In this document: piece after piece, positions 15,742 to 24,826 of the stretch
How positions within the stretch are numbered: the stretch's first letter is position 1
How the letters are laid out: every line of letters starts with the position of its first letter
Source of the DNA: Photobacterium ganghwense
Lineage (GTDB): Bacteria > Pseudomonadota > Gammaproteobacteria > Enterobacterales > Vibrionaceae
Length of the DNA: 64,000 nucleotides
Assembly: GCF_003025595.1 (NCBI RefSeq)
Contig: NZ_PYMI01000002.1
Span: 806,001 to 870,000, forward strand
Direction: 5' to 3'
Position numbers and translations under genes: made by a program
Notes under the pieces: model-generated
Database searches by the model: none
What the model was told of the DNA's origin: nothing
The model's input: only the letters and a program-made list of their open reading frames with translations

Positions 15742-17076
15742 TTAGCTGGCGATTTGTTTGGTCTTTTCAGCATTGGCTGAATAGGCCAGATCGCCATAGA
15801 TGTAGGTTTGGTACACGGCCTGTTCCCCGCCCAGACTCATCAGAACAAACAGCTTTTCTTCCAGAGTTTTTGTCTGCTCCATTCTAAAGCGCATTAACTG
15901 AGTGGCATGGAGGTCGAGAACAACAAAATCGGCCTCTTTACCGACCTCAAGATTGCCAACCTTATCGTCCAGGCTCAGAGCATGCGCTCCGCCCAGTGTC
16001 GCCAGATACAATGACTTGAACGGATGCAGTTTTTTCTGTTGTAACTGCATGATCTTATAGGCTTCACTCATGGTCTGCAGCAGTGAGAAGCTGGTACCGG
16101 CTCCGACATCGGTGCCCATTCCGACTTTAATCTTAAACGCTTCCATTTTTGGCAGGTTGAATAAGCCCGAACCAAGGAACAAATTAGACGTCGGACAGAA
16201 AGCGATGGCCGAATCGGTTTCAGCGAGACGTTGGCACTCACAATCTGAAAGATGGATACCGTGAGCAAACACCGCCCGCTGGTGCAGTAAGCCATAGTGA
16301 TCGTAAACGTCGAGGTAACTTTCCCGTTCAGGAAATAGCTCCAGTACCCACTCAATTTCTTTTTTGTTTTCTGACAGGTGCGTGTGCAGGTAAACATCAG
16401 GGTATTCTTTAAGCAGTCTGCCGACCATGGCCAGTTGTTCATCAGTACTGGTTGGTGCAAACCGGGGCGTAACGGCATACAGCAGGCGACCACGTTTATG
16501 CCATTTCTCAATCAGTGCTTTGGAGTCGGCGTAGCCTGATTCCGGCGTATCGGTTAAATAGTCCGGCGCGTTACGGTCCATCAGCACTTTACCGGCAATC
16601 ATGCGCAAGTTGCGTTTTTCGGCCTCTTCAAAAAATACATCGACGGACGATTTGTGGACGGTCCCGAATACCAGTGCTGTGGTAGTGCCGTTGCGGGCCA
16701 GCTCATCAAAAAACAGGCGGGCAACTTTCAGGGCATAGACCGGGTTTTTAAATCGGCGTTCTTCCGGAAATGTGTAGTTTTCCAGCCAGTCGAGCAGCTG
16801 TTCACCGTAAGACGCGATCATACCCGTTTGCGGGTAGTGAATGTGCGTGTCGATGAAACCAGCGGTGATCAGCTTGTTATGGTACTCGGTTACGTTGAGA
16901 TTGTTCTGATGCCTTGCTAATACTTCGTCGGCTTCACCAATGTCGGTGATGTGGCCGTTTTCCACCACCAGGATACCGTCATCAAAGTACTGGTAAGACG
17001 CTTCCTGCCCGACAACGGCGGGGTCAGCAAGACTGTGTAAAATACTGGCTCGATAGGCCTTACGATGGGTGTTCAT
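15742..17076 (-). CDS. guaD: guanine deaminase
   Basis: The 444-residue amidohydrolase converts guanine to xanthine and ammonia. It shows the zinc site GFIDTHIHYPQ, then HTHLSENKKEIEWV, FAHGIHLSD, FCPTSNLFLGSGLF and the catalytic Asp in GMGTDVGAGTSFSLLQTM, all typical of the GuaD branch of amidohydrolases. The start follows AGAAGGAAAGACACAT. It is 37 bases downstream of xdhC in the xdhA-xdhB-xdhC-guaD operon and supplies xanthine for the dehydrogenase encoded upstream. Confidence 0.95.
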   Translation of the reverse strand: MNTHRKAYRASILHSLADPAVVGQEASYQYFDDGILVVENGHITDIGEADEVLARHQNNLNVTEYHNKLITAGFIDTHIHYPQTGMIASYGEQLLDWLENYTFPEERRFKNPVYALKVARLFFDELARNGTTTALVFGTVHKSSVDVFFEEAEKRNLRMIAGKVLMDRNAPDYLTDTPESGYADSKALIEKWHKRGRLLYAVTPRFAPTSTDEQLAMVGRLLKEYPDVYLHTHLSENKKEIEWVLELFPERESYLDVYDHYGLLHQRAVFAHGIHLSDCECQRLAETDSAIAFCPTSNLFLGSGLFNLPKMEAFKIKVGMGTDVGAGTSFSLLQTMSEAYKIMQLQQKKLHPFKSLYLATLGGAHALSLDDKVGNLEVGKEADFVVLDLHATQLMRFRMEQTKTLEEKLFVLMSLGGEQAVYQTYIYGDLAYSANAEKTKQIAS

Positions 17077-17113
17077 ATGTGTCTTTCCTTCTACTTCCTT
17101 GCATAAGGAAGGG

Positions 17114-17965
17114 CTAGGCGATTTTTTCTTCCAGCCCAGCGTCGTTCACTGACTCAGATTCATTGTCTGGCTGCGGGCGTTTTTGTTCAAGTGGGTGGCC
17201 CTGATAATGGGCGATCAGTTCACCGGCAACAGAAACGGCAATCTCAGCCGGATGTTTACCATTGACCATGCTGATGCCGATAGGGCAGATCATGGTGTGA
17301 ATCTGTGTCTGGGTGTAGCCACGCTGAGCCAGTCGCATGTCGAATTTTTTACGTTTGGTCAGTGAGCCGATCAGGCCGAAATAGCGGCTGTCGGCTCGGT
17401 CGATAATCGCTTTTGCTAACTCAAAGTCTAGTTGGTGATTATGTGTCATGACTAGGTAGTAGCTATTGGGCGGCTGCTGGTTGACCTCACCAACCGGATC
17501 ATCGCTGACGACTTTTGTGACACCGTGAGGTAAGGTTTCCGGAAATTCTTCGGCGCGTGAATCTATCCATGTGATGCGAAACGGCAGGGTAGCCAGTATC
17601 GCGACTAAAGCTTTGGCGACATGCCCGGCACCAAACAGCACAAGGTGTTTTTCCTGCGTGCCGATGGGTTCGAAGCTTAGTGTCGCCATCCCGCCGCAAC
17701 ATTGCCCCAGCCGAGCGCCTAAATTAAAGCGCTCAATTTTCAGGGTGCTTGCATCAGCCAACAGCATTTCACGGGCCTGTTGGGTAGCGACATGCTCAAG
17801 ATGGCCGCCGCCAATGGTCGCGATAACCCGATCGCGGGTCACCAGCATTTTTGTACCGGCATCCCGAGGGACGGAACCGCGATCCTCCAAGACCGTGACG
17901 ATGACACAGGGCTCGCAGTTCGCTTCACATTTTGCCAGCTCGTGAATCCAGTTGTCCTTAAACAT
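17114..17965 (-). CDS. xdhC: xanthine dehydrogenase accessory protein
   Basis: The 283-residue protein is the XdhC/CoxI-type chaperone that binds molybdenum cofactor, helps its sulfuration and delivers it to XdhB. Visible features are VLEDRGSVPRDAGTKMLV and the IGGGHLEH segment near the N-terminus, GQCCGGMATL, and the Rossmann-like second domain (HLVLFGAGHVAKALV, TWIDSRAEEFP, MTHNHQLDFELAKAI). It has a C-terminal acidic tail. RBS is AAGGGGAA. It sits between xdhB and guaD on the same strand. Confidence 0.95.
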   Translation of the reverse strand: MFKDNWIHELAKCEANCEPCVIVTVLEDRGSVPRDAGTKMLVTRDRVIATIGGGHLEHVATQQAREMLLADASTLKIERFNLGARLGQCCGGMATLSFEPIGTQEKHLVLFGAGHVAKALVAILATLPFRITWIDSRAEEFPETLPHGVTKVVSDDPVGEVNQQPPNSYYLVMTHNHQLDFELAKAIIDRADSRYFGLIGSLTKRKKFDMRLAQRGYTQTQIHTMICPIGISMVNGKHPAEIAVSVAGELIAHYQGHPLEQKRPQPDNESESVNDAGLEEKIA

Positions 17966-17994
17966 AGTGTTCCCCTTGTTGTGTCTGTTTACTG

Positions 17995-18012
17995 CTGTTG
18001 CTGTTGCTGTTG
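17995..18012. repeat. CTGTTG hexanucleotide repeat
   Basis: Three perfect CTGTTG units lie in the 122-base gap between xdhB and xdhC. Hexamer tracts of this kind can gain or lose units by slippage. Confidence 0.8.
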
Positions 18013-18087
18013 CGCGAATTTCCGGTATGAGGCTTTTTGTAACGTCACGTTATGCCCACGGTTAATCACTATCGTGATGTTCCTCCG

Positions 18088-20481
18088 TTACGCCGCCACG
18101 GTTTCATCCTTGTTGCTTGGCTCAGTTGCCCCCTGGCTGACAGCCTGAATAGCCATTAGCACGCGCTCTGGTGTCGCGGGGGTATTGAGTTTCGAAATCG
18201 CTCCATTGACAGCGACGGAAGCAATGGCATCTTTCAGCGCACTCCATACCGACATCCCCAGCATAAAGGGCGGTTCACCCACGGCTTTGGAGTGGAAGAC
18301 GGTATCTTCCGGGTTGCTGCGGTTTTCCAGCAGATGGGTACGGAAATCGATCGGCATATCGGCAATGGCCGGAATTTTGTAACTGGCCGGGCCGTTGGTC
18401 ATCAGGCGTCCGTCATGGTTCCAGACCAACTCTTCCGTGGTCAGCCAGCCAGCCCCCTGAACAAAACCACCTTCAATCTGGCCGATATCAATGGCTGGGT
18501 TGAGGGACGCCCCCACATCATGAAGAATATCGACCCTCAGGATCTTGTATTCCCCGGTCAGCGTATCGACGATCACTTCTGAGCATGATGCGCCGTAGGC
18601 GTAATAGTAAAACGGGCGGCCACGGGCTTTTTCATGGTCATAGTGAATTTTCGGGGTACGGTAGAAACCAGTGCTAGACAGCGAGACCTGATTAAAATAA
18701 GCCTGCTGAACAAAGGCCTCAAAGGTGATTATTTCATCACGAATGATCACCATGCCGTTTTTAAACGTGACTTCTTCAGGTGTCACTTTGTAGTGACCGG
18801 CAGCAAAATCAATCAGGCGCTGCTTGATGTTTTGTGCTGCATTTTGAGCCGCCTTACCGTTGAGATCTGTGCCGGATGAAGCCGCTGTCGGTGAGGTATT
18901 CGGCACCTTATCGGTGTTGGTCGCGGTGATCTGATTGCGATCAATGTCAACCTGAAATTCCTGTGCGACGATCTGTGCCACTTTGGTGTTCAGACCTTGC
19001 CCCATTTCGGTGCCGCCGTGATTCAGGTGGATACTGCCATCGGTGTAGATGTGGATCAGCGCACCGGCCTGATTCAAAAACGTCGCCGTAAATGAGATCC
19101 CAAATTTTACCGGGGTGATCGCCAGACCCTTCTTCAGGATCGGGCTGGTACGATTGAAAGCTTCAATCTCGCGGCGGCGATGATGGTAGTCACTGTTCTG
19201 TTCCAGTTGCTCGGTGATTTCCGGCAAAAAGTTGTCTTCCACGGTCTGATAATAATGGGTGACATTGCGACCTTCACCGCCGTAGTAATTGGCTTTGCGT
19301 ACTTCCAGCGGATCTTTTTTCAGATAACGAGCAATTTCATCCATGATGTGTTCAATCGTCATCATGCCTTGCGGGCCGCCAAAACCACGGTACGCCGTAT
19401 TCGAGGCCGTGTTGGTTTTACAACGATGGCCAGTTACTGTGGCGTTGCCCAGGTAGTAGGCGTTATCTGAGTGGAACATGGCTCGGTCAACAATGGAATT
19501 GGATAAATCCGGCGAATAACCGCAGTTGCCGGATACGGTAATTTCCGCCCCTTGAATCACACCATTGTCGTCAAAACCAATACGGTACTGGTTATAAAAC
19601 GGGTGACGTTTACCTGTCATGGTCATGTCTTCGTTACGAGGCAGGCGCATTTTTGTCGGGCGTCCTGTCAGGTGGGCGATGACTGCAGCCATACAGGCCG
19701 GTGCTGCCGCCTGGGTTTCTTTCCCCCCAAAGCCGCCACCCATGCGGCGCATGTCGATGACGACCTTGTGCATGGGAACGCCGAGCACTTCGGCGACCAG
19801 TTTCTGGACTTCAGTCGGATTCTGGGTAGAGGTATAGACAATCATTCCACCGTCTTCGGTTGGCATGACACTGCTGACCTGGGTTTCAAGATAGAAATGT
19901 TCCTGACCGCCAATGTCCAGATCACCTTCAATGACATGCTTAGCCGCGGCAATCGCGCTGGCAGCATCCCCACGCTTTTGCTGATGGCTAGCGGAGACAA
20001 AATGTTTTCTGGCCAGAGCGTCTTTGACATCCAAAATGGCGGGCAGCGGCTCGTACTCTACAATTGCCGCCATCGCTGCTTTACGGGCCGTCTCCATATC
20101 ATTGGCGGCCACAGCCAGCACTGGCTGACCGTAGTATTCCACTGTTCCGTCCGCCAGTAGGGGATCGCCCGGTAATACGGCACCGATATCCAGCTGACCG
20201 GGAATATCTTTGCTGGTAATTGCAATCGCAACACCTTCAAACTCATAGCAAGGCGAAACATCCAGCTTTGTGATATTGGCGTGGGCATGCGTACTCAGCC
20301 GCGCGTACACGTGCAGCTGATTTGGAAATTCCAGTCGGTCGTCAATATAAATCGCTTCACCGGTTACTTGCTTCGGGGCACTGTCATGTTTCACGCTTTT
20401 CCCGACACCGGTTTTCAGATCCTGCTTCGCGATGGCGACCATTTCTTCATGGCTCATGGTGTTGTGATTCGCATTAGACAT
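18088..20481 (-). CDS. xdhB: xanthine dehydrogenase molybdopterin-binding subunit
   Basis: The 797-residue subunit carries the molybdenum cofactor and the hydroxylation site that turns hypoxanthine/xanthine into urate. Signatures seen are RMGGGFGGKE, AYRGFGGPQGMM, LNHGGTEMGQGLNTKVAQI, HDVGASLNPAIDIGQIEGGFVQGAGW and the catalytic Glu (about residue 736) in KAVGEPPFMLG. Length fits the bacterial XdhB type. Its start overlaps the end of xdhA by 8 bases, which implies coupled translation of the two subunits. Confidence 0.96.
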   Translation of the reverse strand: MSNANHNTMSHEEMVAIAKQDLKTGVGKSVKHDSAPKQVTGEAIYIDDRLEFPNQLHVYARLSTHAHANITKLDVSPCYEFEGVAIAITSKDIPGQLDIGAVLPGDPLLADGTVEYYGQPVLAVAANDMETARKAAMAAIVEYEPLPAILDVKDALARKHFVSASHQQKRGDAASAIAAAKHVIEGDLDIGGQEHFYLETQVSSVMPTEDGGMIVYTSTQNPTEVQKLVAEVLGVPMHKVVIDMRRMGGGFGGKETQAAAPACMAAVIAHLTGRPTKMRLPRNEDMTMTGKRHPFYNQYRIGFDDNGVIQGAEITVSGNCGYSPDLSNSIVDRAMFHSDNAYYLGNATVTGHRCKTNTASNTAYRGFGGPQGMMTIEHIMDEIARYLKKDPLEVRKANYYGGEGRNVTHYYQTVEDNFLPEITEQLEQNSDYHHRRREIEAFNRTSPILKKGLAITPVKFGISFTATFLNQAGALIHIYTDGSIHLNHGGTEMGQGLNTKVAQIVAQEFQVDIDRNQITATNTDKVPNTSPTAASSGTDLNGKAAQNAAQNIKQRLIDFAAGHYKVTPEEVTFKNGMVIIRDEIITFEAFVQQAYFNQVSLSSTGFYRTPKIHYDHEKARGRPFYYYAYGASCSEVIVDTLTGEYKILRVDILHDVGASLNPAIDIGQIEGGFVQGAGWLTTEELVWNHDGRLMTNGPASYKIPAIADMPIDFRTHLLENRSNPEDTVFHSKAVGEPPFMLGMSVWSALKDAIASVAVNGAISKLNTPATPERVLMAIQAVSQGATEPSNKDETVAA

Positions 20482-21922
20482 AAGACGTTACCCTTGTTTC
20501 GATGTGGTTATCCTGGTTCTGCTGCTCAATGAAATACCGGCGTAGCATGTTGGCAGCTGTCAGGGTGCGGTACTCCTGGCTGGCCCGAAAATCAGACAGC
20601 GGCTGGAAATCCTGAGTCAGTGCCTGCATGGCTTTGCTGATGGTGTCACTGTTCCAGGGTTTACCTGTCAGGCTGGCCTCGCAGTGACTGGCTCGCTTGG
20701 GAATGGCGGCCATTCCACCGAAGGCAATTCTGGCGTCTGAAACCGATCCGTCCAGAATAGTGATTTGAAAGGCACCGCAAACCGCAGAAATATCATCATC
20801 AAGACGTTTTGACAGCTTATAAGCACGGAACTGTGTATTGGCTGCGGGCTTAGGAATGATGATCTGTTCAATAAATTCACTGGTCTGACGGGCAGTCACT
20901 TTGTAACTGATGAAAAAATCTTCCAGCGGAATGGTTCGGGTGTTGGCGCCGCATCGCAGTTTAATATTGGCTCCCAGTGCCAGCAGTAACGGTGGTGCAT
21001 CACCAATGGGGGAGGCGTTGGCAATATTGCCGCCCAGTGTGCCTTGGTTACGAACCTGCAGAGAGGCAAAGCGATGTAACAATTCACCAAAGTCACTGTA
21101 ATGCGTAGCAAGAAGCTGATAAGCATCGCTGATCGGCACGTTAGCGCCAATGATCAATGCATCATCAGTTTCAGCGCAGACTTTCATGTCCTGCACCAGG
21201 TTCACGCTGATCAGCGTCTCTATTTCGCGGTGGAACTGGGTAACCTCCAGCGCTAAATCTGTGCCACCGGCAACCAGTTTTGCCTCTGGGTATTGCTGGT
21301 AAAGGCTCGCCAGTTCTTCGGTCGTGCGAGGAGAAAATGCTTTCAGTCGCCCGTCAGTCAAGGAAGCAGGCGTTGCTTGCATCGCTTTGAGCTTGGCAAT
21401 GGTTTCACGCTCAAGTTCTACAAACTGATCCCGCAATGGCTGATCGGAGGACAGGGACAACGCGGCATCAACAATTGGACGGTAACCCGTACAACGGCAC
21501 AGGTTGCCGGCCAGTGATTCCATGACATCGGCTTTGTCTGCGGCGGGCTTGTTCTTGCTCAGCGCAAACATTGACATGATAAAACCCGGGGTGCAGTAAC
21601 CGCACTGCGAGCCGTGAAACTCGACCATAGCCTGCTGTACCGGGTGCAGGGATTTATCTTTGTTTTGCAGATCTTCTACGGTGATTAGCTGCTTGCCGTG
21701 CAGCGCTGATACAAATGTCAGGCAGGAGTTGACCGAACGGTACTCCAGCCGACCATCGACCAGTTCGCCTAACACAACGGTACAGGCGCCACAGTCACCT
21801 GAACCACAACCTTCTTTTGTACCTGTTTTCTTTTGGACGGTGCGTAGATAATTCAGCACGGTCATATTGGGAGACAAGTTCTCTTCTTGTCGGATTTCTT
21901 GATTGAGCAGAAAAGTAATCAA
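20474..21922 (-). CDS. xdhA: xanthine dehydrogenase small subunit ([2Fe-2S] and FAD)
   Basis: The 482-residue subunit passes electrons from the molybdenum site to NAD. The N-terminal half has two [2Fe-2S] clusters (GCGSGDCGACTVV and CGYCTPGF ... NLCRCTGYRPI). The second half is an FAD domain (LVAGGTDLALEV, GTLGGNIANASPIGDAPPLLLALGA). The start is a TTG with AAGGAGG four bases upstream; no better ATG is present. It is the first gene of the operon, and a repeated operator-like pair of palindromes lies 41-82 bases upstream. Confidence 0.95.
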   Translation of the reverse strand: MITFLLNQEIRQEENLSPNMTVLNYLRTVQKKTGTKEGCGSGDCGACTVVLGELVDGRLEYRSVNSCLTFVSALHGKQLITVEDLQNKDKSLHPVQQAMVEFHGSQCGYCTPGFIMSMFALSKNKPAADKADVMESLAGNLCRCTGYRPIVDAALSLSSDQPLRDQFVELERETIAKLKAMQATPASLTDGRLKAFSPRTTEELASLYQQYPEAKLVAGGTDLALEVTQFHREIETLISVNLVQDMKVCAETDDALIIGANVPISDAYQLLATHYSDFGELLHRFASLQVRNQGTLGGNIANASPIGDAPPLLLALGANIKLRCGANTRTIPLEDFFISYKVTARQTSEFIEQIIIPKPAANTQFRAYKLSKRLDDDISAVCGAFQITILDGSVSDARIAFGGMAAIPKRASHCEASLTGKPWNSDTISKAMQALTQDFQPLSDFRASQEYRTLTAANMLRRYFIEQQNQDNHIETRVTSYV

Positions 21923-21962
21923 GAGACCTCCTTGTACATTGACTCACTAATTCGATTTTTTC

Positions 21963-22004
21963 TGACCTTTGGGTCAATAATTGGTCAATCTGACCTGTTG
22001 GTCA
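21963..22004. promoter_or_regulatory. pair of TGACC-N4-GGTCA palindromes upstream of xdhA
   Basis: Palindrome 1 is TGACC (21963-21967), TTTG, GGTCA (21972-21976). Palindrome 2 is TGACC (21991-21995), TGTT, GGTCA (22000-22004). Their centres are 28 bases apart, and an extra GGTCA half-site lies at 21983-21987. The block sits 41-82 bases upstream of the xdhA start where the promoter should be, so it is a strong operator candidate for the purine operon. Confidence 0.75.
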
Positions 22005-22143
22005 ACTTTATTTTTCACAAGTTGATAACATTTGGTGGTGTGGAAAAACCAAGAAATGGGCTGAATGCAGATCTTTATTGTTGATACACTCAATAGAAGT
22101 TTGAGGATGTTCTGCTGTCTCTGAGTAATTTGGATACAATAAC

Positions 22144-22151
22144 TGTATACA
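22144..22151. promoter_or_regulatory. TGTATACA palindrome
   Basis: A perfect 8-bp palindrome in a T-rich context between gntR and xdhA. GntR/FCD regulators often bind sites with a TGTATACA or GTATAC core, so this is a second, weaker operator candidate. The remaining bases of the 440-base gap show no gene. Confidence 0.4.
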
Positions 22152-22308
22152 ATTTTGTTTCAAATTTGTGTTGGGACACAAATCTAGCCCAGAAAATGGC
22201 GGACGAAAGTAACCAGTTTTGAGTAGGTAAAAGTTGTAAATATGAGGAAAAGACTGGATGGGAGCAAGTTTACGAGAGTTGTGTCAGGGGGGGCTGATAG
22301 GATGCTGT

Positions 22309-22338
22309 AAAAAACAAGCCACCAAAAAAGGTGGCTTG
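22309..22338 (-). terminator. intrinsic terminator of the GntR gene
   Basis: Perfect 9-bp stem (22315-22323 with 22330-22338) with a 6-base loop. On the minus strand it is followed by six T residues. It ends the gntR transcript before the xdhA promoter. Confidence 0.92.
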
Positions 22339-22362
22339 ATTTGATAAGGGGAAATCTCAGTC

Positions 22363-23112
22363 TCAGCGATTTTTCAGTACATTAGAGAAAACCACATGCA
22401 GGTCGCTTGATGCTGTACGGCCATCCAGATTCAGTTTCGAGCGGATATGATCCAGGTGCTCCTGCATCAGAGCCAGTGCCTTCTCCTTGTCACCGGACTC
22501 GATGGCATTCAGCAGGGCACTGTGTTCATCTTGCGAGCAGTTTGAATGATTGCTGGTTTCATACTGGGCAATCAGCAGTGAAGTCTGAGAAACCAGGCTG
22601 CGTTGGAATGCCAGTAATGGTGCGTTCTCTGCCATTTCAGCCAGCTTGATGTGAAACTCGCCAGACAAGCGAAGACCACTGCCGTAATCACCCTGCTCAA
22701 AAGCTTTGTTTTCTTTTGCGACCAGCTTGCGGCATTCATCTATCTGAGCTTTGGTGGCGTTTTCGGCGGCCAGTTCTGTGATGGCAAGTTCCATGACTTC
22801 GCGGGCTTTGATGATTTGCCTTGCTTCATCTACTGTTGGTGAGGCTACCATTGCACCGCGGTTTGGGCGAATGACAACTACCTGCTCCAGAGACAGACGT
22901 AACAGAGCACGGCGGATGATAGTGCGGCTTACGCCAAAAATCTCAGCCAGTGCTTCTTCGCTGAGCTTGGTTGCCGGTGGCAGACGTTGTTCCAGAATGG
23001 CATCAAAGATGTGGCAATAAACGACATCATCTTGTGACTGACCGGCAGTTTTAGTTTTTGTGGCTGGTTTCATCGAACTTTTAAGGCTTCCCATCAGCGC
23101 TATAACCTTCAA
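22363..23112 (-). CDS. GntR family (FCD) transcriptional regulator
   Basis: The protein has a GntR winged helix (residues about 30-95, IFDAILEQRLPPATKLSEEALAEIFGVSRTIIRRALLRL, then VVIRPNRGAMVASP) and an all-helical FCD ligand domain with the metal/ligand residues in EFHIKLAEMAENAPL and DEHSALLNAIESGD. The start is unclear: a TTG at 23112 and ATGs at 23094 and 23073 are all in frame, none with a strong ribosome site. Position immediately upstream of the xdh-guaD operon, on the same strand, suggests it controls purine breakdown, as the GntR protein HpxS does in Klebsiella. Confidence 0.9.
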   Translation of the reverse strand: MKVIALMGSLKSSMKPATKTKTAGQSQDDVVYCHIFDAILEQRLPPATKLSEEALAEIFGVSRTIIRRALLRLSLEQVVVIRPNRGAMVASPTVDEARQIIKAREVMELAITELAAENATKAQIDECRKLVAKENKAFEQGDYGSGLRLSGEFHIKLAEMAENAPLLAFQRSLVSQTSLLIAQYETSNHSNCSQDEHSALLNAIESGDKEKALALMQEHLDHIRSKLNLDGRTASSDLHVVFSNVLKNR

Positions 23113-23323
23113 CCTTTTTATTTCCCTATTAAAACCATCATACTGACTTTGCTTTCACTGATGGCGACGGGTATTCAGAAGTGTGACGCATTTTACAGCC
23201 TGATGAAAAAAATCACCATTATTGTGCACAATTAAATCGGAAAGTTTTGTACACATGAAAGGCGCTAAACTAAAAATCCGTTTAACGCCTTGTGTTTGGG
23301 GGAATTGAATCAGATCTGGCGGG

Positions 23324-24676
23324 TTAGCTTGCCGTGCACGTGCTTTGTGCAACCACGGCGGGCTTTCGGTGCAAATCGTGCCACATCATTGGAATTACTA
23401 TCATTGCCAGTGCGATATTGGATAACGGCATGGCAAGCCAGATCCCATCGATTCCCAGCATTTTTGGTAGCCAGTAGAGGAATGGGAGCTGAATCATCAT
23501 ATTACCGGCTGAGATAAACAATGCTTTCCCCCCTTGATTCATCGCCATAAAGTACACGGCAGACAGAACAATGAATCCATCCAGAAATAACCCGAATAAA
23601 TGCAGACGAATCCCGTGTACCGTTTCAGCCATCAGCGCCGCGTCTCCGTGCGCAAACAGGTTCGCCAGTAAGTCGGGGTAAAGGTTCAGGAGGCTGACGG
23701 CGGCAATGCCTATGAATACAACGACTTTGCTGGCAAGGATGACGGTGGCCTTGATACGGTCGTGCTGCTTCGCACCCAGATAGTAGCTGACTGGTGGCTG
23801 CATACCCATCGCAATACCTTCTGCCAGCAAATAATACAGCGTGACAAGGTAACCTATGATTGCAAATGCCCCGACATGAACTGGCGTGCCATAACTCATG
23901 AATAAGGTGTTATGGATGGCCAGTACGAAGCTGAAATAGGCATACATAAACAACTGTGATACGCCAAGTTTGACAATCTGACTCGCCAGAGGCAGTTTGA
24001 AACGGCAGGCCGAGGCAGTCAATTTGAGCGGTGAGTGACGGGTAAAACAGTAGCCGACAGCGGCGATGGTAATCAGTGCCTGCGCGATGATAGTGGCAAT
24101 CGCTGCGCCCTCTAGTCCCCACTGCATCACACCGATAAACACATAATCCAGTGCAATGTTCAACACGGCGCCTGTAGCCATAAGCCCGGTCGCAAGGTTA
24201 GGACGGTCCAGGTTTCTGACCAACATTGGCATCGCACCTGCCGCGATAGTGAAAATGGCGCCAGTGCTGAATACCCTTAGGTATACTTCACCCATTGCTA
24301 GCAGGTGGCCTTCAGCGCCTTGCTGAGTCATTAACCAAGTGCGGGTAATGCTGAGCAAACCGGTCATCAGCAGTCCGGCAATCACAGTCAGCACGATGCC
24401 GGAAAACAAAGCATGACGTGCCTGATGGCGGTTTTGCTCTCCGCGGAAAATCGACATCAGCGTGCCAGCGCCCATACCAATCAGGACGCCGATACCGGTC
24501 AAGATACCGATCACCGGCCAGGCAAGGTTGATGGCAGCTAAGCCTTCATAGCCGATGTAGTGGCCAACGAAGAGGCCGTCAATGATTTGATACATACCAT
24601 TAACCAGCATGGCGACCATAGAAGGAATGGCAAAACGCCAGAAATTCTTGCCGATTGAGTGTTCTTGTAATTGCAT
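23324..24676 (-). CDS. MATE family efflux transporter
   Basis: The 450-residue membrane protein has twelve hydrophobic segments in two similar halves, beginning NFWRFAIPSMVAMLVNGMYQIIDGLFVGHYIG and with the repeat-like segment starting LKLTASACRFKLPLASQIVKLG. This is the MATE architecture (drug/metabolite:Na+ or H+ antiport in the inner membrane). It is divergent from a LysR gene at 24827. A LysR-type inverted repeat lies 66-84 bases upstream of its start. Confidence 0.9.
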   Translation of the reverse strand: MQLQEHSIGKNFWRFAIPSMVAMLVNGMYQIIDGLFVGHYIGYEGLAAINLAWPVIGILTGIGVLIGMGAGTLMSIFRGEQNRHQARHALFSGIVLTVIAGLLMTGLLSITRTWLMTQQGAEGHLLAMGEVYLRVFSTGAIFTIAAGAMPMLVRNLDRPNLATGLMATGAVLNIALDYVFIGVMQWGLEGAAIATIIAQALITIAAVGYCFTRHSPLKLTASACRFKLPLASQIVKLGVSQLFMYAYFSFVLAIHNTLFMSYGTPVHVGAFAIIGYLVTLYYLLAEGIAMGMQPPVSYYLGAKQHDRIKATVILASKVVVFIGIAAVSLLNLYPDLLANLFAHGDAALMAETVHGIRLHLFGLFLDGFIVLSAVYFMAMNQGGKALFISAGNMMIQLPFLYWLPKMLGIDGIWLAMPLSNIALAMIVIPMMWHDLHRKPAVVAQSTCTAS

Positions 24677-24741
24677 ATTTGTACTCGGTTAGTTTCAATG
24701 CGGCCATTATGTCCATAAATCGGATTGTTCAAAGTTAGTTA

Positions 24742-24760
24742 CCATCCGAAAATCGGATGG
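24742..24760. promoter_or_regulatory. LysR-type inverted repeat between MATE and lysR
   Basis: CCATCCGA (24742-24749), AAA, TCGGATGG (24753-24760) is a perfect 8-bp inverted repeat of the T-N11-A LysR type. A further ATCGGAT half-site lies at 24718-24724, nearer the MATE gene. This fits the regulatory plus activation half-sites of a LysR regulator acting on a divergent target. Confidence 0.72.
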
Positions 24761-24826
24761 ATAAAGCGCGCAAACTTCACTACACTCACCTCAGTCGTTT
24801 TCAAATTGATAGAGCTAAGATACTGA

